A stretch of DNA of 48,292 nucleotides. Origin: Chara braunii. Lineage: Eukaryota > Streptophyta > Charophyceae > Charales > Characeae. The notes under the pieces were generated by a model that was given only the letters and a program-made list of their open reading frames with translations, ran no database searches and was not told where the DNA came from. The stretch's first letter is position 1. Each line of letters begins with the position of its first letter. Shown here one piece after another: positions 12,083 to 22,121 of the stretch. A program made the translations under genes and the position numbers. The stretch is from the NCBI GenBank assembly GCA_003427395.1, contig BFEA01000480.1:833642-881933 (forward strand), in the 5' to 3' direction.

Positions 12083-12096
12083 TGGTATCAGAGTGG
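12083..12096 (+). other. Primer-binding site 2 (tandem duplicate)
   Basis: TGGTATCAGAGTGGG matches the plant tRNA-Met PBS over 11 of 12 bases. It lies 55 bp after the first PBS inside a tandem duplication of the LTR end, so the element carries two PBS-like sites. Confidence 0.6.
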
Positions 12097-12345
12097 GAAC
12101 AGTCCTTGCCCCCACCCACCCCATCCCGCAAGTGGGGAAAATGATGTAATCCCGATTTCGGCCTCTTTTCGGCCATTTTCAGAGTGGGAAATAGTGCAGC
12201 ACGGAGAGAATGACACGTGGCAAAAACTGATAGCACCGTCACGACGCGTGCACCATGGCCAAAGTCGTCGCACGTGTGCACGCCATTCGCACTCATTGCC
12301 CCGCTCTCGGATTATATGTATCAAGATCCAGGATGCATGTTGCTT

Positions 12346-12402
12346 CCAGGGTTTGAACCTAGGCAGTTGTCAGTCATGCGCATGCGTAGCCAGTGCCTTA
12401 AC
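12346..12402 (-). ncRNA. tRNA-derived SINE-like promoter (Pol III A and B boxes)
   Basis: On the minus strand, GTTAAGGCACTGGC (12402-12389) resembles a Ser/Leu-type tRNA A-box region. GGTTCAAACCC (12359-12349) is a B box, and the T-arm folds (CTAGG, loop TTCAAAC, CCTGG; 12362-12346). Box spacing is about 30 nt, as in tRNA genes. I cannot form an acceptor stem, so this is not a functional tRNA gene; a tRNA-derived SINE head or tRNA pseudogene is more likely. Confidence 0.4.
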
Positions 12403-12609
12403 ACACTCCATACATGTTCTAGTAGTCTGGCACGTTGGGGTTGGAGAATGCCACCCGCTATTTACCCCTCTCCCCCCACCCCACCCCACCCCATCAGCAA
12501 GCGGTGAGCAGTGGCCAACACGACAGAAGCTGGTGGGCTACTATTTGCGCCCCCCCCACCCCCCCCACCGTAATGGTTGCTGCTGCCTGCGCACGTGGTC
12601 ATCTGTAGT

Positions 12610-12832
12610 GCCACGTGGCAGCTTGCTGAAGATATTGAAGACCTCTCTGGCTAGGGGGCTGCACTATAGTGATATCTTGGTAGCTCATCAAGATCTCAGC
12701 TTACCCAGATCATGATGATGATGATGATGATTTTTTTAACTATTCCAGCGGCAGTTTGGCAGCAATGAAGACCCTCTCTGGCTAGGGAGCTGCACGACAG
12801 TGCAATCAGGGTGACTGATGAAGATCTCAACC
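12610..12832 (+). repeat. Pair of direct repeats about 130 bp apart, with an ATG microsatellite between
   Basis: 12637-12705 and 12767-12832 share CTCTCTGGCTAGGG, then GCTGCAC, then ATCAAGATCTCA-like sequence. An interrupted GAT/ATG run lies between them (12711-12731). No coding potential is seen. Confidence 0.55.
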
Positions 12833-12954
12833 AAACCTATATTATTTTTACTATTATTTTTTTGCTGCAGCAGCAGGCTGCCAGCACCTTGAAGGCCAAA
12901 ATCCTGTGAATCTACATGATCTTGTTGCTCTTGGTCAACCAAGAGTTTGGTATC

Positions 12955-13470
12955 ACCTCTCTTTCACTAACCTACTCTCCCACACTCCCTCTCTCTCTCC
13001 CCCCTACACCATCTAATCATTTTTCCTAACTCTACCAATACTCCCTCCTCCTACCTCCCTCTTCACTCATCTTCCACTATTTTTTTTTCTCCTCTCCTCC
13101 CTTCTCATCATCTTCTACTAATCTTTTTTACTCCGCTCCACCTTTTCCATACCTTTCTCTCTCTTGCTACCACCATCATCTCCCTTTTTCCTTCCCCAAC
13201 TACTACCCCATCATCTGCCCCACCTCCCACTTTATTTTTTTCTCTTTCTCACATATTTCTCTTTCTTCATAAATTTTTCATCCTCCTCCATCCAACTTCA
13301 AATTTTTCTATTTTTCTTCTTTTGTCTTTCTCTTTTATTTATTTATTTTTTTTCTCTAAAAATTCGAATTATCTTATTCCCTACACTTTTTTTTCATTTT
13401 CTAATTTATTTTTTAATTTATTTTATTTATTCTAAAAATTTATTTTTTTTTGCGGCACCTCTATATATTG
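12955..13470. repeat. Long pyrimidine-rich tract
   Basis: About 500 bp of CTC, TTC and T runs on the plus strand with strong strand asymmetry. The Phe/Leu/Ser-rich open frame here is a composition artefact. Confidence 0.6.
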
Positions 13471-13489
13471 TTACGAGTCTTACGACCAA

Positions 13490-14208
13490 GGTTACCGCCG
13501 TTCGAGACCGGCCGAATGCCCGAACCCGAACACCCGAACGTTCGTCACCCCCTCTCGACGCGTTCGGTCGTTCGGCAGAGCGCGAACCCAAAAAAAAAAA
13601 AAAATCCAAAAAATATGAAACAAATATATGTTATGCAAAAGAATAAACTAAACAACATTTGCCCTAACGTTACATCCAAATTATTTACCAAATTTGAAAT
13701 ACAAATCAAATACTAAAAATAAATAATAATAATAAAAATTAAAAAAAATAAAACGAGAATGAAATTATTGAGTGGGAGAGCACGTTTTGGACACCGCCAT
13801 CTTTGATGATTTTTTTTTTTTTTTTGGCTGTGAAAAATGTCATGAAAATCTATATATGTGTATATTACATAATAGAGAATATATAAACGAAGTTTGAAAA
13901 AATAATAATTTTTTTCATGCCCCGAAATAAAGGAAAAATAAAAAGTGAAAAGAGAAAAAAAAAAAAAAACTGAGTGGGCAAGCAAGTTTCGACACCACCA
14001 TCTTTGCTGATTTTTCATTTTTTTGTGGCTAAACAGAATGGCTTCAAAATTACGAGGGAGATATCTTACATGACAAAGAACTCACAGAAAAATTTTCAGA
14101 AAACAAAATAGTAATATTTAGGTGTCAAAATAGGTTTTTGCGGGGTCCGAACCCCTTCACGTTCGGGTCCCGTACAAGGACCTGAACGCCCGAACGTTCG
14201 GGGGTCCC
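13490..14208 (+). mobile_element. GTTCGG-ended non-autonomous element, copy B
   Basis: It starts at GGTTACC (13490) and ends near GGTCCC (14203-14208), so the ends are imperfect inverted repeats. The left arm is CCCGAACG-rich, followed by an A run and a core (ATGTTATGCAAAAGAATAAA, then TACATCC, then ACCAAATTTGAAATACAAAT). Two internal repeats follow, each containing ACACC(G/A)CCATCTTTG. A GC-rich right arm closes it. The same order occurs in copy A (24065-24844) and, inverted and truncated, in copy C (14483-15090). No protein is encoded. Confidence 0.65.
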
Positions 14209-14211
14209 GTA

Positions 14212-14400
14212 TATTTCTGCTATCGATGCACATTTTGACCCCTTGCGGGTAACGAAGTGTTACCAATTCTCCTATTCCAACACCTTTTGACCCCTTGGGG
14301 GAAGTGAAGTGTTGAAAATTGTTTTTCCATTTTACTTAGTAATTTGTTTGACGCACACTTTGACCTCATGGGGGTAACGAAATGCTGCCGAAATTTTTGA
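14212..14400 (+). repeat. Three degenerate tandem units of about 65-70 bp
   Basis: The core TTTGACCCCTTGGGGG, with base changes, followed by AAGTGTT, recurs near 14231, 14286 and 14357. The units sit between copies B and C of the GTTCGG-ended element. The last unit ends in CTGCCGAAATTT, a string also seen in the degenerate repeats at 18.3-19.2 kb. Confidence 0.55.
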
Positions 14401-14482
14401 AAAATTCAAAACTTAGTTTATCTTCACTCTCCTCCACCTCCTCATTTATTTATCTATGTACTTATTTATTTATTTATATACA

Positions 14483-15090
14483 GGTTCACCATCTCGTACG
14501 TATGGAGGTCCTCGGGCCGACCTCCGTACGTACGGGCGTTCGGGATGCGAACCTATCGGCGTTCGGCCCCCGCCAAAACTTATTTCGAGGCCTTAAAATA
14601 TATATATATTTTTTAATTTATTTTTGTGAGTTCTCAATGATGTGAGGTACATGCCTATAAAATGTGAAGTCATTTTGCTTGGTCAAATAAAAATTAAAAA
14701 TCGCCAAAGATGGTGGTGTCAAAACGTGCTCGCCCACTCACGATTTTTTTTTCACTTTATTGCGGGGCCTAAACAGTTTTATTAGTTTTTGAAACTTTTT
14801 TCATGAGTTTTGTATTATGTGAAGTAGATATCTGTAAATTTTTAGGGCATAGCTTAAAGAGAATTTTCCACTGGTGCAAAAAAAAAAATGACAGATCGTC
14901 AAAGACGGAGGTGTCGAAAACGTACTCACTCACTAATTTTAATTCTCTTTTCATTTTTTTTTTCTTAGTTTTATTTTTATATTTTATTTTTATTTCAAAT
15001 TTGGTAAGGAATTTGGATGTAATGCTCAGACAAATATTGTTTATTTTAGTTTTCTTCATAACATAACTTTTTTCAGATTTTTTCGAAGGA
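14483..15090 (-). mobile_element. GTTCGG-ended non-autonomous element, copy C (inverted, truncated)
   Basis: It begins at GGTTCACC (14483), the counterpart of the right end of copy A, just after a (TTTA)n/TATA stretch. It carries the same TACGTACG-containing GC arm, two internal repeats (CGCCAAAGATGGTGGTGTC and its diverged partner) and the core (TTTGGTAAGGAATTTGGATG) on the opposite strand to copies A and B. The far GC-rich arm is missing after about 15060-15090. Confidence 0.6.
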
Positions 15091-15742
15091 GAAAAGAAGG
15101 AGGAGCGCGAAGGCACGAATAAGGAGGGTGTAACTCGGCGTAAAATCGTGCCAAGTACATTCAAGATAAAGAGTGGAGATGGTGAAGGCAGGTTTTGAGT
15201 CGAGAAAAGTAAAGGGGAGTGAAGCCCGACTGTTTCTGAATGAAATCGGGCAGAGGAAAGTGCTAAATGTGAGTCTTGAAGTAGGGCGGGTAGGATAGTG
15301 GAGTTAGATTTTCACTTAAGATATAGGATTGGGCGGTAGGAGAAACAAGAACACCGAGAGGGAGTCGGATATGATGGAAGTGGATGACACTGGATGTGCA
15401 CGGGATGAAAAGTCTGTACCACGTCTGATTCTCGATAGATTTGAGCGGAATAAGATCCGAAACGGAAGTTTTGAAGGTGGGAAAGTAGGATTGGGATTTT
15501 AGTTTGAGCAAAGGAGTGGTGAAGAGAGAAGTTAAGAGGGATAGCTGTGGCCGAGGGAGAGTTGGTGGGAGTGCAGATCGCCTAGCCCACCCGCTTCTTG
15601 ATGGAAAAGGGCGAACGAGAAGGTGTTTTGGAGGATTTAGGATGTTGCGATTATATTGGTGGAGTTAGATTTGGCAAAAGAACGATATATTTTGTGCTAC
15701 AGCAAGTATGGGTTGCGCCCCGGGGAGTTAGCTCATAATTTG
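15091..15742. other. Purine-rich non-coding stretch with one hairpin
   Basis: G/A-rich sequence without a supported gene. At 15224-15251 GCCCGA pairs with TCGGGC; the whole 28-nt segment resembles the hairpin at 43937-43964, so it may be a remnant of a shared repeat. Confidence 0.4.
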
Positions 15743-15937
15743 CAGTGTATTTTCCCACTGTTTTAGTAGAAGATTCATTTGAATTCGATCGCAGCTTCTA
15801 TAGAAGCTTGCAAAAGGCACCCGGGCGGGGTAGGAGACTTACCTATCGGCCGACAGGTTCAAGTGGGAGCATGCAATCGGGAAGCAGTGTATATTTCCAT
15901 GTTTTAGTGGAAGATTCATTCGAATTTGTTTTTTGTG
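15743..15937 (+). repeat. Direct repeat pair of about 44 bp and a 16-bp palindrome
   Basis: 15743-15786 and 15895-15937 are near copies (CAGTGTAT, then GTTTTAGTRGAAGATTCATT), offset about 152 bp. Between them, 15793-15808 is the perfect palindrome AGCTTCTATAGAAGCT. A diverged third relative (GATTCGTTCGATTTTGCCCA) lies near 16078, and another at about 23590. Confidence 0.55.
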
Positions 15938-17092
15938 GAATAGCATCGTGGAGGCAGAAATATCCATCTGTTGGTTGGCGCATTGCTCGTTCTAATAACG
16001 AAGGTCTCTCTCTCTGTCTACTCCCCGCTCAGATACACATATGTGTAACAACGCATATACCCACCTTTTTACGGCAGATTCGTTCGATTTTGCCCATGTT
16101 GTTGATGGTAGTGGCGTAGAGTTAGTTGAGGACTCGGAGACCTACATGTGGATCCACTGCCGTTCATGAATTGTTGTGATCAAGGGACCGCCATCGTGTT
16201 GCTCAACCTCGTACCTGCTCTTGGTGATGGTCTACAAAGTCGACAGCTTCGTGCACTCCATCTTGCTGTTACGGACGTCACTAGAAAACATCGTCAATCC
16301 GTAGGCTACTACGAACTGCATAGTAGTAGTCTGAGTACTGGCCTGCTTGGCTACTACGCCCAAGCTAGAGCTACTGCGGTGTCTGCTGGACGGTTGGCGA
16401 GTGAGGTTGTTGCCGCTGGTTGGCTACAAATGGTTTTGCGTGCAACAACTGTTGTGGCCACGCTTTGATTCCGAAAGCTGGAATTGCTGGTGTGATCGAG
16501 GGTGACCGAGTTGCTGTTGTGAGCAGTTGACGGATGCGGAGTTGACAACGCACATGCTCGAATAATAGCCCAGGGGTGGATGGTGCTCAAACACAAACTT
16601 TCCTGACTGGGAAGTGGCAGTAGTCTGAGGAAGAAAAGTGTATTTCGACCCACAACTATGTGTTGAGACTGTGGTCAAGCTACTTCAAGTTGGGTCGCGA
16701 GCAGTAGAGGGCCTAAACTCATTGAAAGATAGGAGGCGTTGCTACGATTCATAAAATCGTCAGAGGGTCAACCGTCGGCAATTCAGCTACGGTTCGATTG
16801 GCGGCTGCGTACTTGGCCATCATTGCAGGGCCCTCGGGCGATTCAAGACATCAAGGCCCTCTCCAAAGAGTTGAGTTATCCCTCTTTTGTATCTCGAGAG
16901 TCTAAAACCCCTCCTTCTATCCTTCTTACTCTAAGTCTAGTCCTCGTTTGAGAGGAAGGCGGCAGGCGGGATTGCAACCCATAGGACCGTAGCAAGACTC
17001 TGTGGGGAGTCAGCCCACCGATTGCGGGAGCTCTGCCGGAATTCAGAAGGAGTTCTGGAGGTAGGGAACTGAGAGGTAACCGTTCATCTCCT
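15938..17092. other. Stretch with only unsupported short open frames
   Basis: A 106-codon open frame (16148-16468, plus) overlaps open frames on the opposite strand. It shows no domain, and I do not call it a gene. No RNA gene is recognised. Confidence 0.35.
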
Positions 17093-17100
17093 TATATAAA
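17093..17100 (+). promoter_or_regulatory. Candidate TATA box of a possible LTR
   Basis: TATATAAA is followed by CCCAGTTATAAC and, about 110 bp downstream, AATAAAGG (near 17206). This resembles the promoter and poly(A)-signal spacing of an LTR, but I could not define LTR ends. The hairpin array begins about 230 bp downstream. Confidence 0.3.
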
Positions 17101-17330
17101 CCCAGTTATAACCCTTATCTGTATTCCCTGTTATGTTTTGATTGAATATAATGCGTGCATCCTTACTTTGACTTTTCAGTTTGACTTCGGGAGACAAACT
17201 AGATTAAATAAAGGAACGTATGTACAATGTCAGTTTCAGTTTTATTGTTTGACTGAAAGCAGATTGTGGGAATGCATCCGGGGGAACGGTGGGGGGAAGG
17301 CAGTATTGCATGTTTGACTGGGTCAACCAA

Positions 17331-17985
17331 AGGCTAGGAGAGTCTCCATAAGATTGGAGGGCCCAGTGCTATGTTTATTTTTTTAATTGTCTGAAGGACT
17401 AGACATGTTTTCATAAGATTGGATGGTCTGGTTGCTTTGACTTGCGAGGGATGACTGTGACTGACTTTTAGGGGTCAAGCATGTTCCATAAGTTTTTGTG
17501 GCTTGGTCGCCTTGTTTACTTTGTATTTCTTTCAGTTTATTTAGTTTCTGAACGAGAAGGTCTGAGCATGTTCCATAAGTTTGGGTGGTCTTGGTTCAAT
17601 GTCACGCACATGCTGAAACCAAAAGGTTACAACTTGGTTATACCTTACTACTATTCTATCTATGAACAGGCTAGTCAGACAGGGTTCCATAAGTTTGGGT
17701 GGTCTGACTATAGCTTATCACCAACTAAAGAGAGTACTAATTAAGAATAAACTTGTGGTACGAAAGGGCAGACTGAATCTTGAGCTAAAGATGATCGGTT
17801 CAGTTATATGCTACCTCAAAAGACTAAGTGCAGATAATTATATAAAGTTGGGATACTTAAACAGTTCAGGGCGACTAGGGTGGCCTAGTCATATGGCCAA
17901 AGAAGAGAAAAGTTGTTGTGCCCTGTGTTTGTGTATACTCAATGGTTGAGCTAGACATGTTCCATAAGTTAGGGTGGTCTAGCTT
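17331..17985 (+). repeat. Array of hairpins with a conserved 20-nt loop and changing stems
   Basis: The loop consensus is ATGTTCCATAAGTTTGGGTG. Paired stems flank it: 17397-17404 with 17426-17433 (8 pairs, two G-U); 17473-17480 with 17501-17508 (8 pairs, two G-U); 17672-17680 with 17702-17710 (9 Watson-Crick pairs); 17949-17956 with 17977-17984 (8 Watson-Crick pairs). A degenerate copy has its loop at 17568-17587, a weak one lies at 17333-17368, and a short one (GACTAGG with CCTAGTC, 17873-17890) has lost most of the loop. Stem sequences differ between copies while pairing is kept. I do not know this repeat; it could be a structured RNA region or a family of tiny mobile hairpins. Confidence 0.7.
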
Positions 17986-18229
17986 TATGCCCTATGTAAA
18001 TTGGGTATAAAGGGATAAATCATTGAGATATTATCAACTATTGTTTGATAAATTGACTTTGGGATGGTGAGAGTACTTACCTTTGTGGTTTGGCTTGTAT
18101 GTGACTTAGGGAGGCTACTACTTAGTCTGAGTTTCAGTTTGATAGGTAGTTGCTTTAGTTGTTCGCCACGTGATAGAGTCATAGGAGTTAGTTTCAATTC
18201 CTGCATTTTCTTAGCTGAGTTTATTTTAC

Positions 18230-19270
18230 TTAAATTAATTTCTGCATTTTCTAGGATCTTTTGTTATACTTGGCTCTGTATAAATTTTGGTAAGTTATTT
18301 TCTGTACGAGAAGCGCTGCCGGAATTTCTATAAAACCAAGATGTTAGTCAAGTTTTGTCTTTTCAAAGTTCAACTTGTCTAACTTTTATATATGACTTGG
18401 TAAAAATTTGGAGAGTCTCATTTTCTAAAGGGGGTGTGCCCGAATTTACAAATTCAGAGAGTTAGACAAAATTAGACCTTAGGAAGTCAAAGCCATTTTA
18501 GATTCTGAACTTAACTTTGTATAACTTTGTATAAATCTTGGATTAACAGTTTTCTAAAGGGAGTGTTGCCGAATTTTTTACAAATTTAAGGAGCTGCGTA
18601 GCACGGAAAACGTGTTCGCGCCCCTTCATGTTCGCGCGAACGTGTTCGTGTGTTCGCGCGAACAGCTCGCGAACATGTTCGGACGAACATAATTTTTTTT
18701 CGTAAAAAAAAAAACAAAAAATTATTTGGTTTTCGGTTTTTTATTTTTAACTCATGATTGGCTACGAATTTGAACATAACTCTAAGGCAAAGTTGCTTGT
18801 ATTGTTATTTTACATAACATATATTATTTTCATATTTTTCTGAGAACTTGATTTTATTTTTTTTTATGTTCGCGTTCGGAGGGTTTTTGGCGCTTGTTCC
18901 CGTTCGGGCGAACATTTTCGACTTCGCCTCCGAACGCGAACACTGTGCTACGTAGCTAAGGAGTTAATTAAATTTTGTCTTAGCCGAACTGAGGTCTTGC
19001 TTTTGAGTTCATATCTGACTTAGCAAAAATCTGAAAAAACTCTCTTTCTAAAGGGAGTGATGCCCAAATTTTTACTAGTTCAGCGAGTTTGACAAAATTT
19101 GACTTTCCAAGATTAGAAATTGTTTTTGTTTTCATATTTCAGTTATTATAAATTCTGAGAAGACACTTTTTCTACGGGAAGCGCAGACGAAATTTTCGTA
19201 GTTTAGAGTTAGATTATATTTTGACAGGTGACAATCCTGAAAATTCACTCTGTATAGAGGAGATTTTGTC
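18230..19270 (+). repeat. Degenerate tandem repeat, unit about 125 bp, split by a transposon
   Basis: A core like TTTTCTAAAGGGAGTGTTGCC followed by GAATTTT recurs near 18298, 18420, 18550, 19048 and 19170. After removing the 362-bp insertion, spacing is about 120-130 bp. Flanking TATAAATTTTGG-like and GTTAGACAAAATT-like strings recur too. One unit forms a 12-pair hairpin (GTTAG and CAAGTT with AACTTG and CTAAC, 18343-18383). The units are too diverged for recent expansion. Confidence 0.55.
18594..18955. mobile_element. 362-bp inverted-repeat element (copy 2)
   Basis: Termini CTGCGTAGCAC and GTGCTACGTAG are flanked by TTAAGGAG (18586-18593) and CTAAGGAG (18956-18963), a 7/8 matching 8-bp target duplication. 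Length, arm composition (GTTCGCG-rich) and inner order match copy 1 at 9452-9813, including a core with AAGGCAAAGTTGCTTGTATT. It sits inside a unit of the degenerate tandem repeat, so it is younger than that array. Confidence 0.8.
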
Positions 19271-20060
19271 AGGATCTACCTTTCTTTTTGCACTTGCTTA
19301 GAGGTAGACTTAGGCTTAGTTAAAAAGAATGAGTTTGAGCAAGATCGTAATATGGAGATTATTCTCCATGGACTTATAGATTTAGCTTGGGGATTGACAT
19401 GTCTTATGTTACAAGTCTTCTTGATCGATTGATTCAGGATTTGGGCTAGATTCAGCTTAATACTACGAGGATCATCTTCCGTTATCACTGATAACAGGTC
19501 GGTTGTCGATTCGTTGGTCTACGACTCAACTCCAATTCATCCTCAATACTCAACCTAAAAGGCTCTAGCCCTCGTGATTTTTGTTGTTTTATTAAGGTTT
19601 TCACCCAGACTTTTATTGAATGACCATTTAACAAATGTACTGAGTACTTAATTATGCTTGGTTGGACAAGGGTTGGGGCTTGCATGGCTAAAATGATGGG
19701 TATGAGTATAGAGCTTGGTTGAAGTTCACTCTGTGTAGTGTATGGACTTTTGGTTGACTCTTTGATGTGATTGCAGGTATGGTCTGTGGTTCGAATTTTG
19801 GATTTGACTGTCTGTGATCACACACATATATATGGCTATGAGGAGTCTCATTGTGATTGTGAGAAGTGATCGTCACATTCTTATTCCCTTTTACATATAT
19901 ATATGTATGTACCTATATTGGGTGTTCGTGTGGCCTGAGGAGCCTACGCTTAAGGGTTTAATGGGGGTTGAGATTGAGAAAGAAAAGAAGACCCCCTTTT
20001 TATTGTTGAATGTTTCTTAAAGATTTCTTAGTCGGACGTTGGTCATGGGCCTGGATTCGA
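19271..20060. other. Unassigned non-coding stretch
   Basis: AT-rich sequence without a supportable gene. Short TA/CA microsatellite-like strings lie near 19820 and 19893. Confidence 0.35.
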
Positions 20061-20061
20061 G

Positions 20062-20207
20062 GTCCTTGTCCAGGACATCCCAGGTTATAGACTCTGCATG
20101 TAAGGGATCTCCCCTCGCGCAGAGCCTATTTGCCCTGCCTATCGGAGCACTCAGCCTAAAAGGCGGACGTGTCGCGGAGGCTGCACGACTATTCCTTCAG
20201 TCGTGCA
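20062..20207 (+). other. Cluster of three hairpins
   Basis: GTCCT (20062-20066) pairs with AGGAC (20072-20076). CTCTGC (20092-20097) pairs with GCAGAG (20119-20124). TGCACGACT (20182-20190) pairs perfectly with AGTCGTGCA (20199-20207). There is no coding support. A structured transcript or an element end are both possible. Confidence 0.4.
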
Positions 20208-21003
20208 ATATCGTAAAGAGGTAGACTCTCACAATACTTAAATAGTGACACTTGAGTGTCATAAGCGGTACTCCGATCCACATAGGACCGCTTGATTATG
20301 GGCACTACATAGTACGTCATCATCACGACTGTTTGCGTATTCATGAATTGCTAGTCGATATGGGAAGACCCTGCGCCCACGCGGTTTTATACTAAGTCTC
20401 GCGCGCGACGCCTGACCGACTTCCGCATCGGAGAGTTATGGGATGGCTACTAAGGGACTAGGAGTGTTGTCGTGTTGTTTATTCTGTGTCGTTCTGTATA
20501 TGTATATATATGTGTATGTGTTCTTTTTTTTTTTATGTTTTTTTTAGAGTGGAGTATGTGTAGTGTGTGGGATGCGTCCTAGTCGAACGGGGACAAGTCG
20601 CGCTTGGGACCTCAGCCCCCCAAGATGTCGGTTCGCGTGCAGGTCCGATAGAGGCATATTACCACACGTACCCCCTATGCTACAGCGAACGAGAAACGCC
20701 CTCGGCTGGTCCACCTCTGCGATTGCAGCTGATTCGCTTTCGTACTGTGGACTGGTAGCTCGGCGGGGATGTGCCCATCGAAGGGAGGTAACAGCTCCTG
20801 CAAGGTGGAGGTAAGTCGTGTCTCGCGTAGGCCCTATCCTGTCGTAGGGGTTCGCGAGAGGCATGGTTGGCACACTCGGCCGGAGCGGCTTGCAGAAGCT
20901 TCATGTATAATTGTGACGAGGATTAAGACCAACTCCTGCGTGACGCGGCCGGGAGGGTCCCGCCCTGCCTTGTGCGGTGCCGGACCGATGAGCTCGACAC
21001 CGC
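20208..21003. other. GC-richer non-coding stretch
   Basis: Open frames occur on both strands between 20544 and 21023 and overlap each other, as expected from base composition. No domain or rRNA/tRNA motif is recognised. A T run with short TA repeats lies near 20500-20547. Confidence 0.35.
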
Positions 21004-21219
21004 GCCATCACAACCAAAGGTAATCCCCTTATCGACTCAATCTTCTCCACCCCCTCTTGCCTCGTATGCTCGTGATCACTTATCTCAACTCAACAATCTA
21101 ACCTTTGGTCCAACATACTTCACCATTTCACATACTTACTACACGGTATCATTGTGCCATCACAATCAAAGGTAAGCCCCTTCTCGACTCAATCTTCTCC
21201 ACCCCCTCTTACCTCGTAT
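21004..21219 (+). repeat. 64-bp direct repeat pair
   Basis: 21004-21067 and 21156-21219 are nearly identical (GCCATCACAA, then CGACTCAATCTTCTCCACCC, then CCTCGTAT), offset 152 bp. The function is unknown. Confidence 0.7.
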
Positions 21220-21527
21220 TCGCACACTAGACGCCGTCCTCTCCATTGATGCCTCTGGCCCGATACCGCTCGCACCATGAGCCTAAAAAAAAAATAAGGT
21301 AGCCCTGGTTGAAAACTGCATGTGCCGCGTGCCCAATAATCATTGTCGTGTGCACTCACTCTGCACTTCCATCATGTCGCCGGCCCACACACCACTGGCG
21401 CAGAATCCCAAATGTCCACCAGTGCTCATACTACCACCGGATCATGAGAGAACAGTCCACCATCACCGCGCACATCAAAAATTAAAAGTGGAACTGCCGC
21501 TCAACGCGTCGTCGAAACCAGTACCAC
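21220..21527. other. Short spacer, nothing recognised
   Basis: Non-coding sequence between two repeat pairs; I see no gene or structured element. Confidence 0.35.
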
Positions 21528-21621
21528 CGCCGTGACAAAAAATTGGCAGCAGTTTCCCAACGAAGTGTCGCTGCCGCCATGCGAAAAAAATTGGCAGCAC
21601 TTCCCCACCGAAGTGCCGCTG
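21528..21621 (+). repeat. Tandem duplication, 47-bp unit
   Basis: 21528-21574 and 21575-21621 are adjacent copies (AAATTGGCAGCA, then TTCCC, then CGAAGTG, then CGCTG). No coding function is supported. Confidence 0.65.
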
Positions 21622-22121
21622 TCGCAACCTCACGGCCACAACACATGGCCATACACAGCGCACGTATATAGGTGGGGCAAAAGCTCTCAGCCCCTAGCTA
21701 TGGCTGCCTCCACCACTTCTCAATTTCCTGCATACCTCCATTATTCCTCCAACAACATCCCTTTCATGGCACTAGTCCCAGACGCAGACTAGCAGCCACA
21801 ACACCAAGTGTCGAGGAGTGGGTATGAGCTCCAGCCTCCCAACTATGGCCGCCACATGTCTCTCCCCCAACTGCTCATGCAGACCTCCAGCACTTCGCCA
21901 ACACTCCCTCACTACACCAGCAGCCAGCCAACCAGCATCTACTCAGGTGGAATGCCCCAACAGCATTGCCACAAGTGTGAGGTTGTAGTTTTCCCAGGCC
22001 ATGTGCTCCTGGAAATGGCTGTACTCGGCCAGTTTACTGTTGTCTGCTCAAAACGAACAGGCACAGTCCCATCACCACAAACGGTTATTGGGTAGCTGAA
22101 AATTCAGGAATGAAAATTTTG
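21622..22121. other. Spacer with unsupported open frames
   Basis: Pro/Ser/His-rich open frames (21532-21792, 21808-22095) show no domain or codon signature that I can defend. Confidence 0.3.

Noticed and set aside
12346-12402. Functional tRNA gene
   Set aside because: T-arm and boxes are present but no acceptor stem can be formed.
12194-12715. 173-codon plus-strand open frame
   Set aside because: It runs across a tRNA-like sequence and a direct repeat; no domain and Pro/His-rich composition.
13164-13646. 160-codon Phe/Leu-rich frame resembling a membrane protein
   Set aside because: Translation of the pyrimidine tract; not a real hydrophobic protein.
17331-17985. CRISPR-like array
   Set aside because: Spacing is irregular, the repeats are loops inside hairpins, and the setting is eukaryotic retroelement DNA.
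20760-20880. Ribosomal RNA fragment (GGTGGAGGTAAGTCGTG)
   Set aside because: Only a short resemblance; the surrounding sequence does not match any rRNA region I recognise.
20544-21023. Overlapping open frames on both strands suggesting a gene
   Set aside because: They occur in several frames in GC-richer DNA; no motif and no preferred frame.
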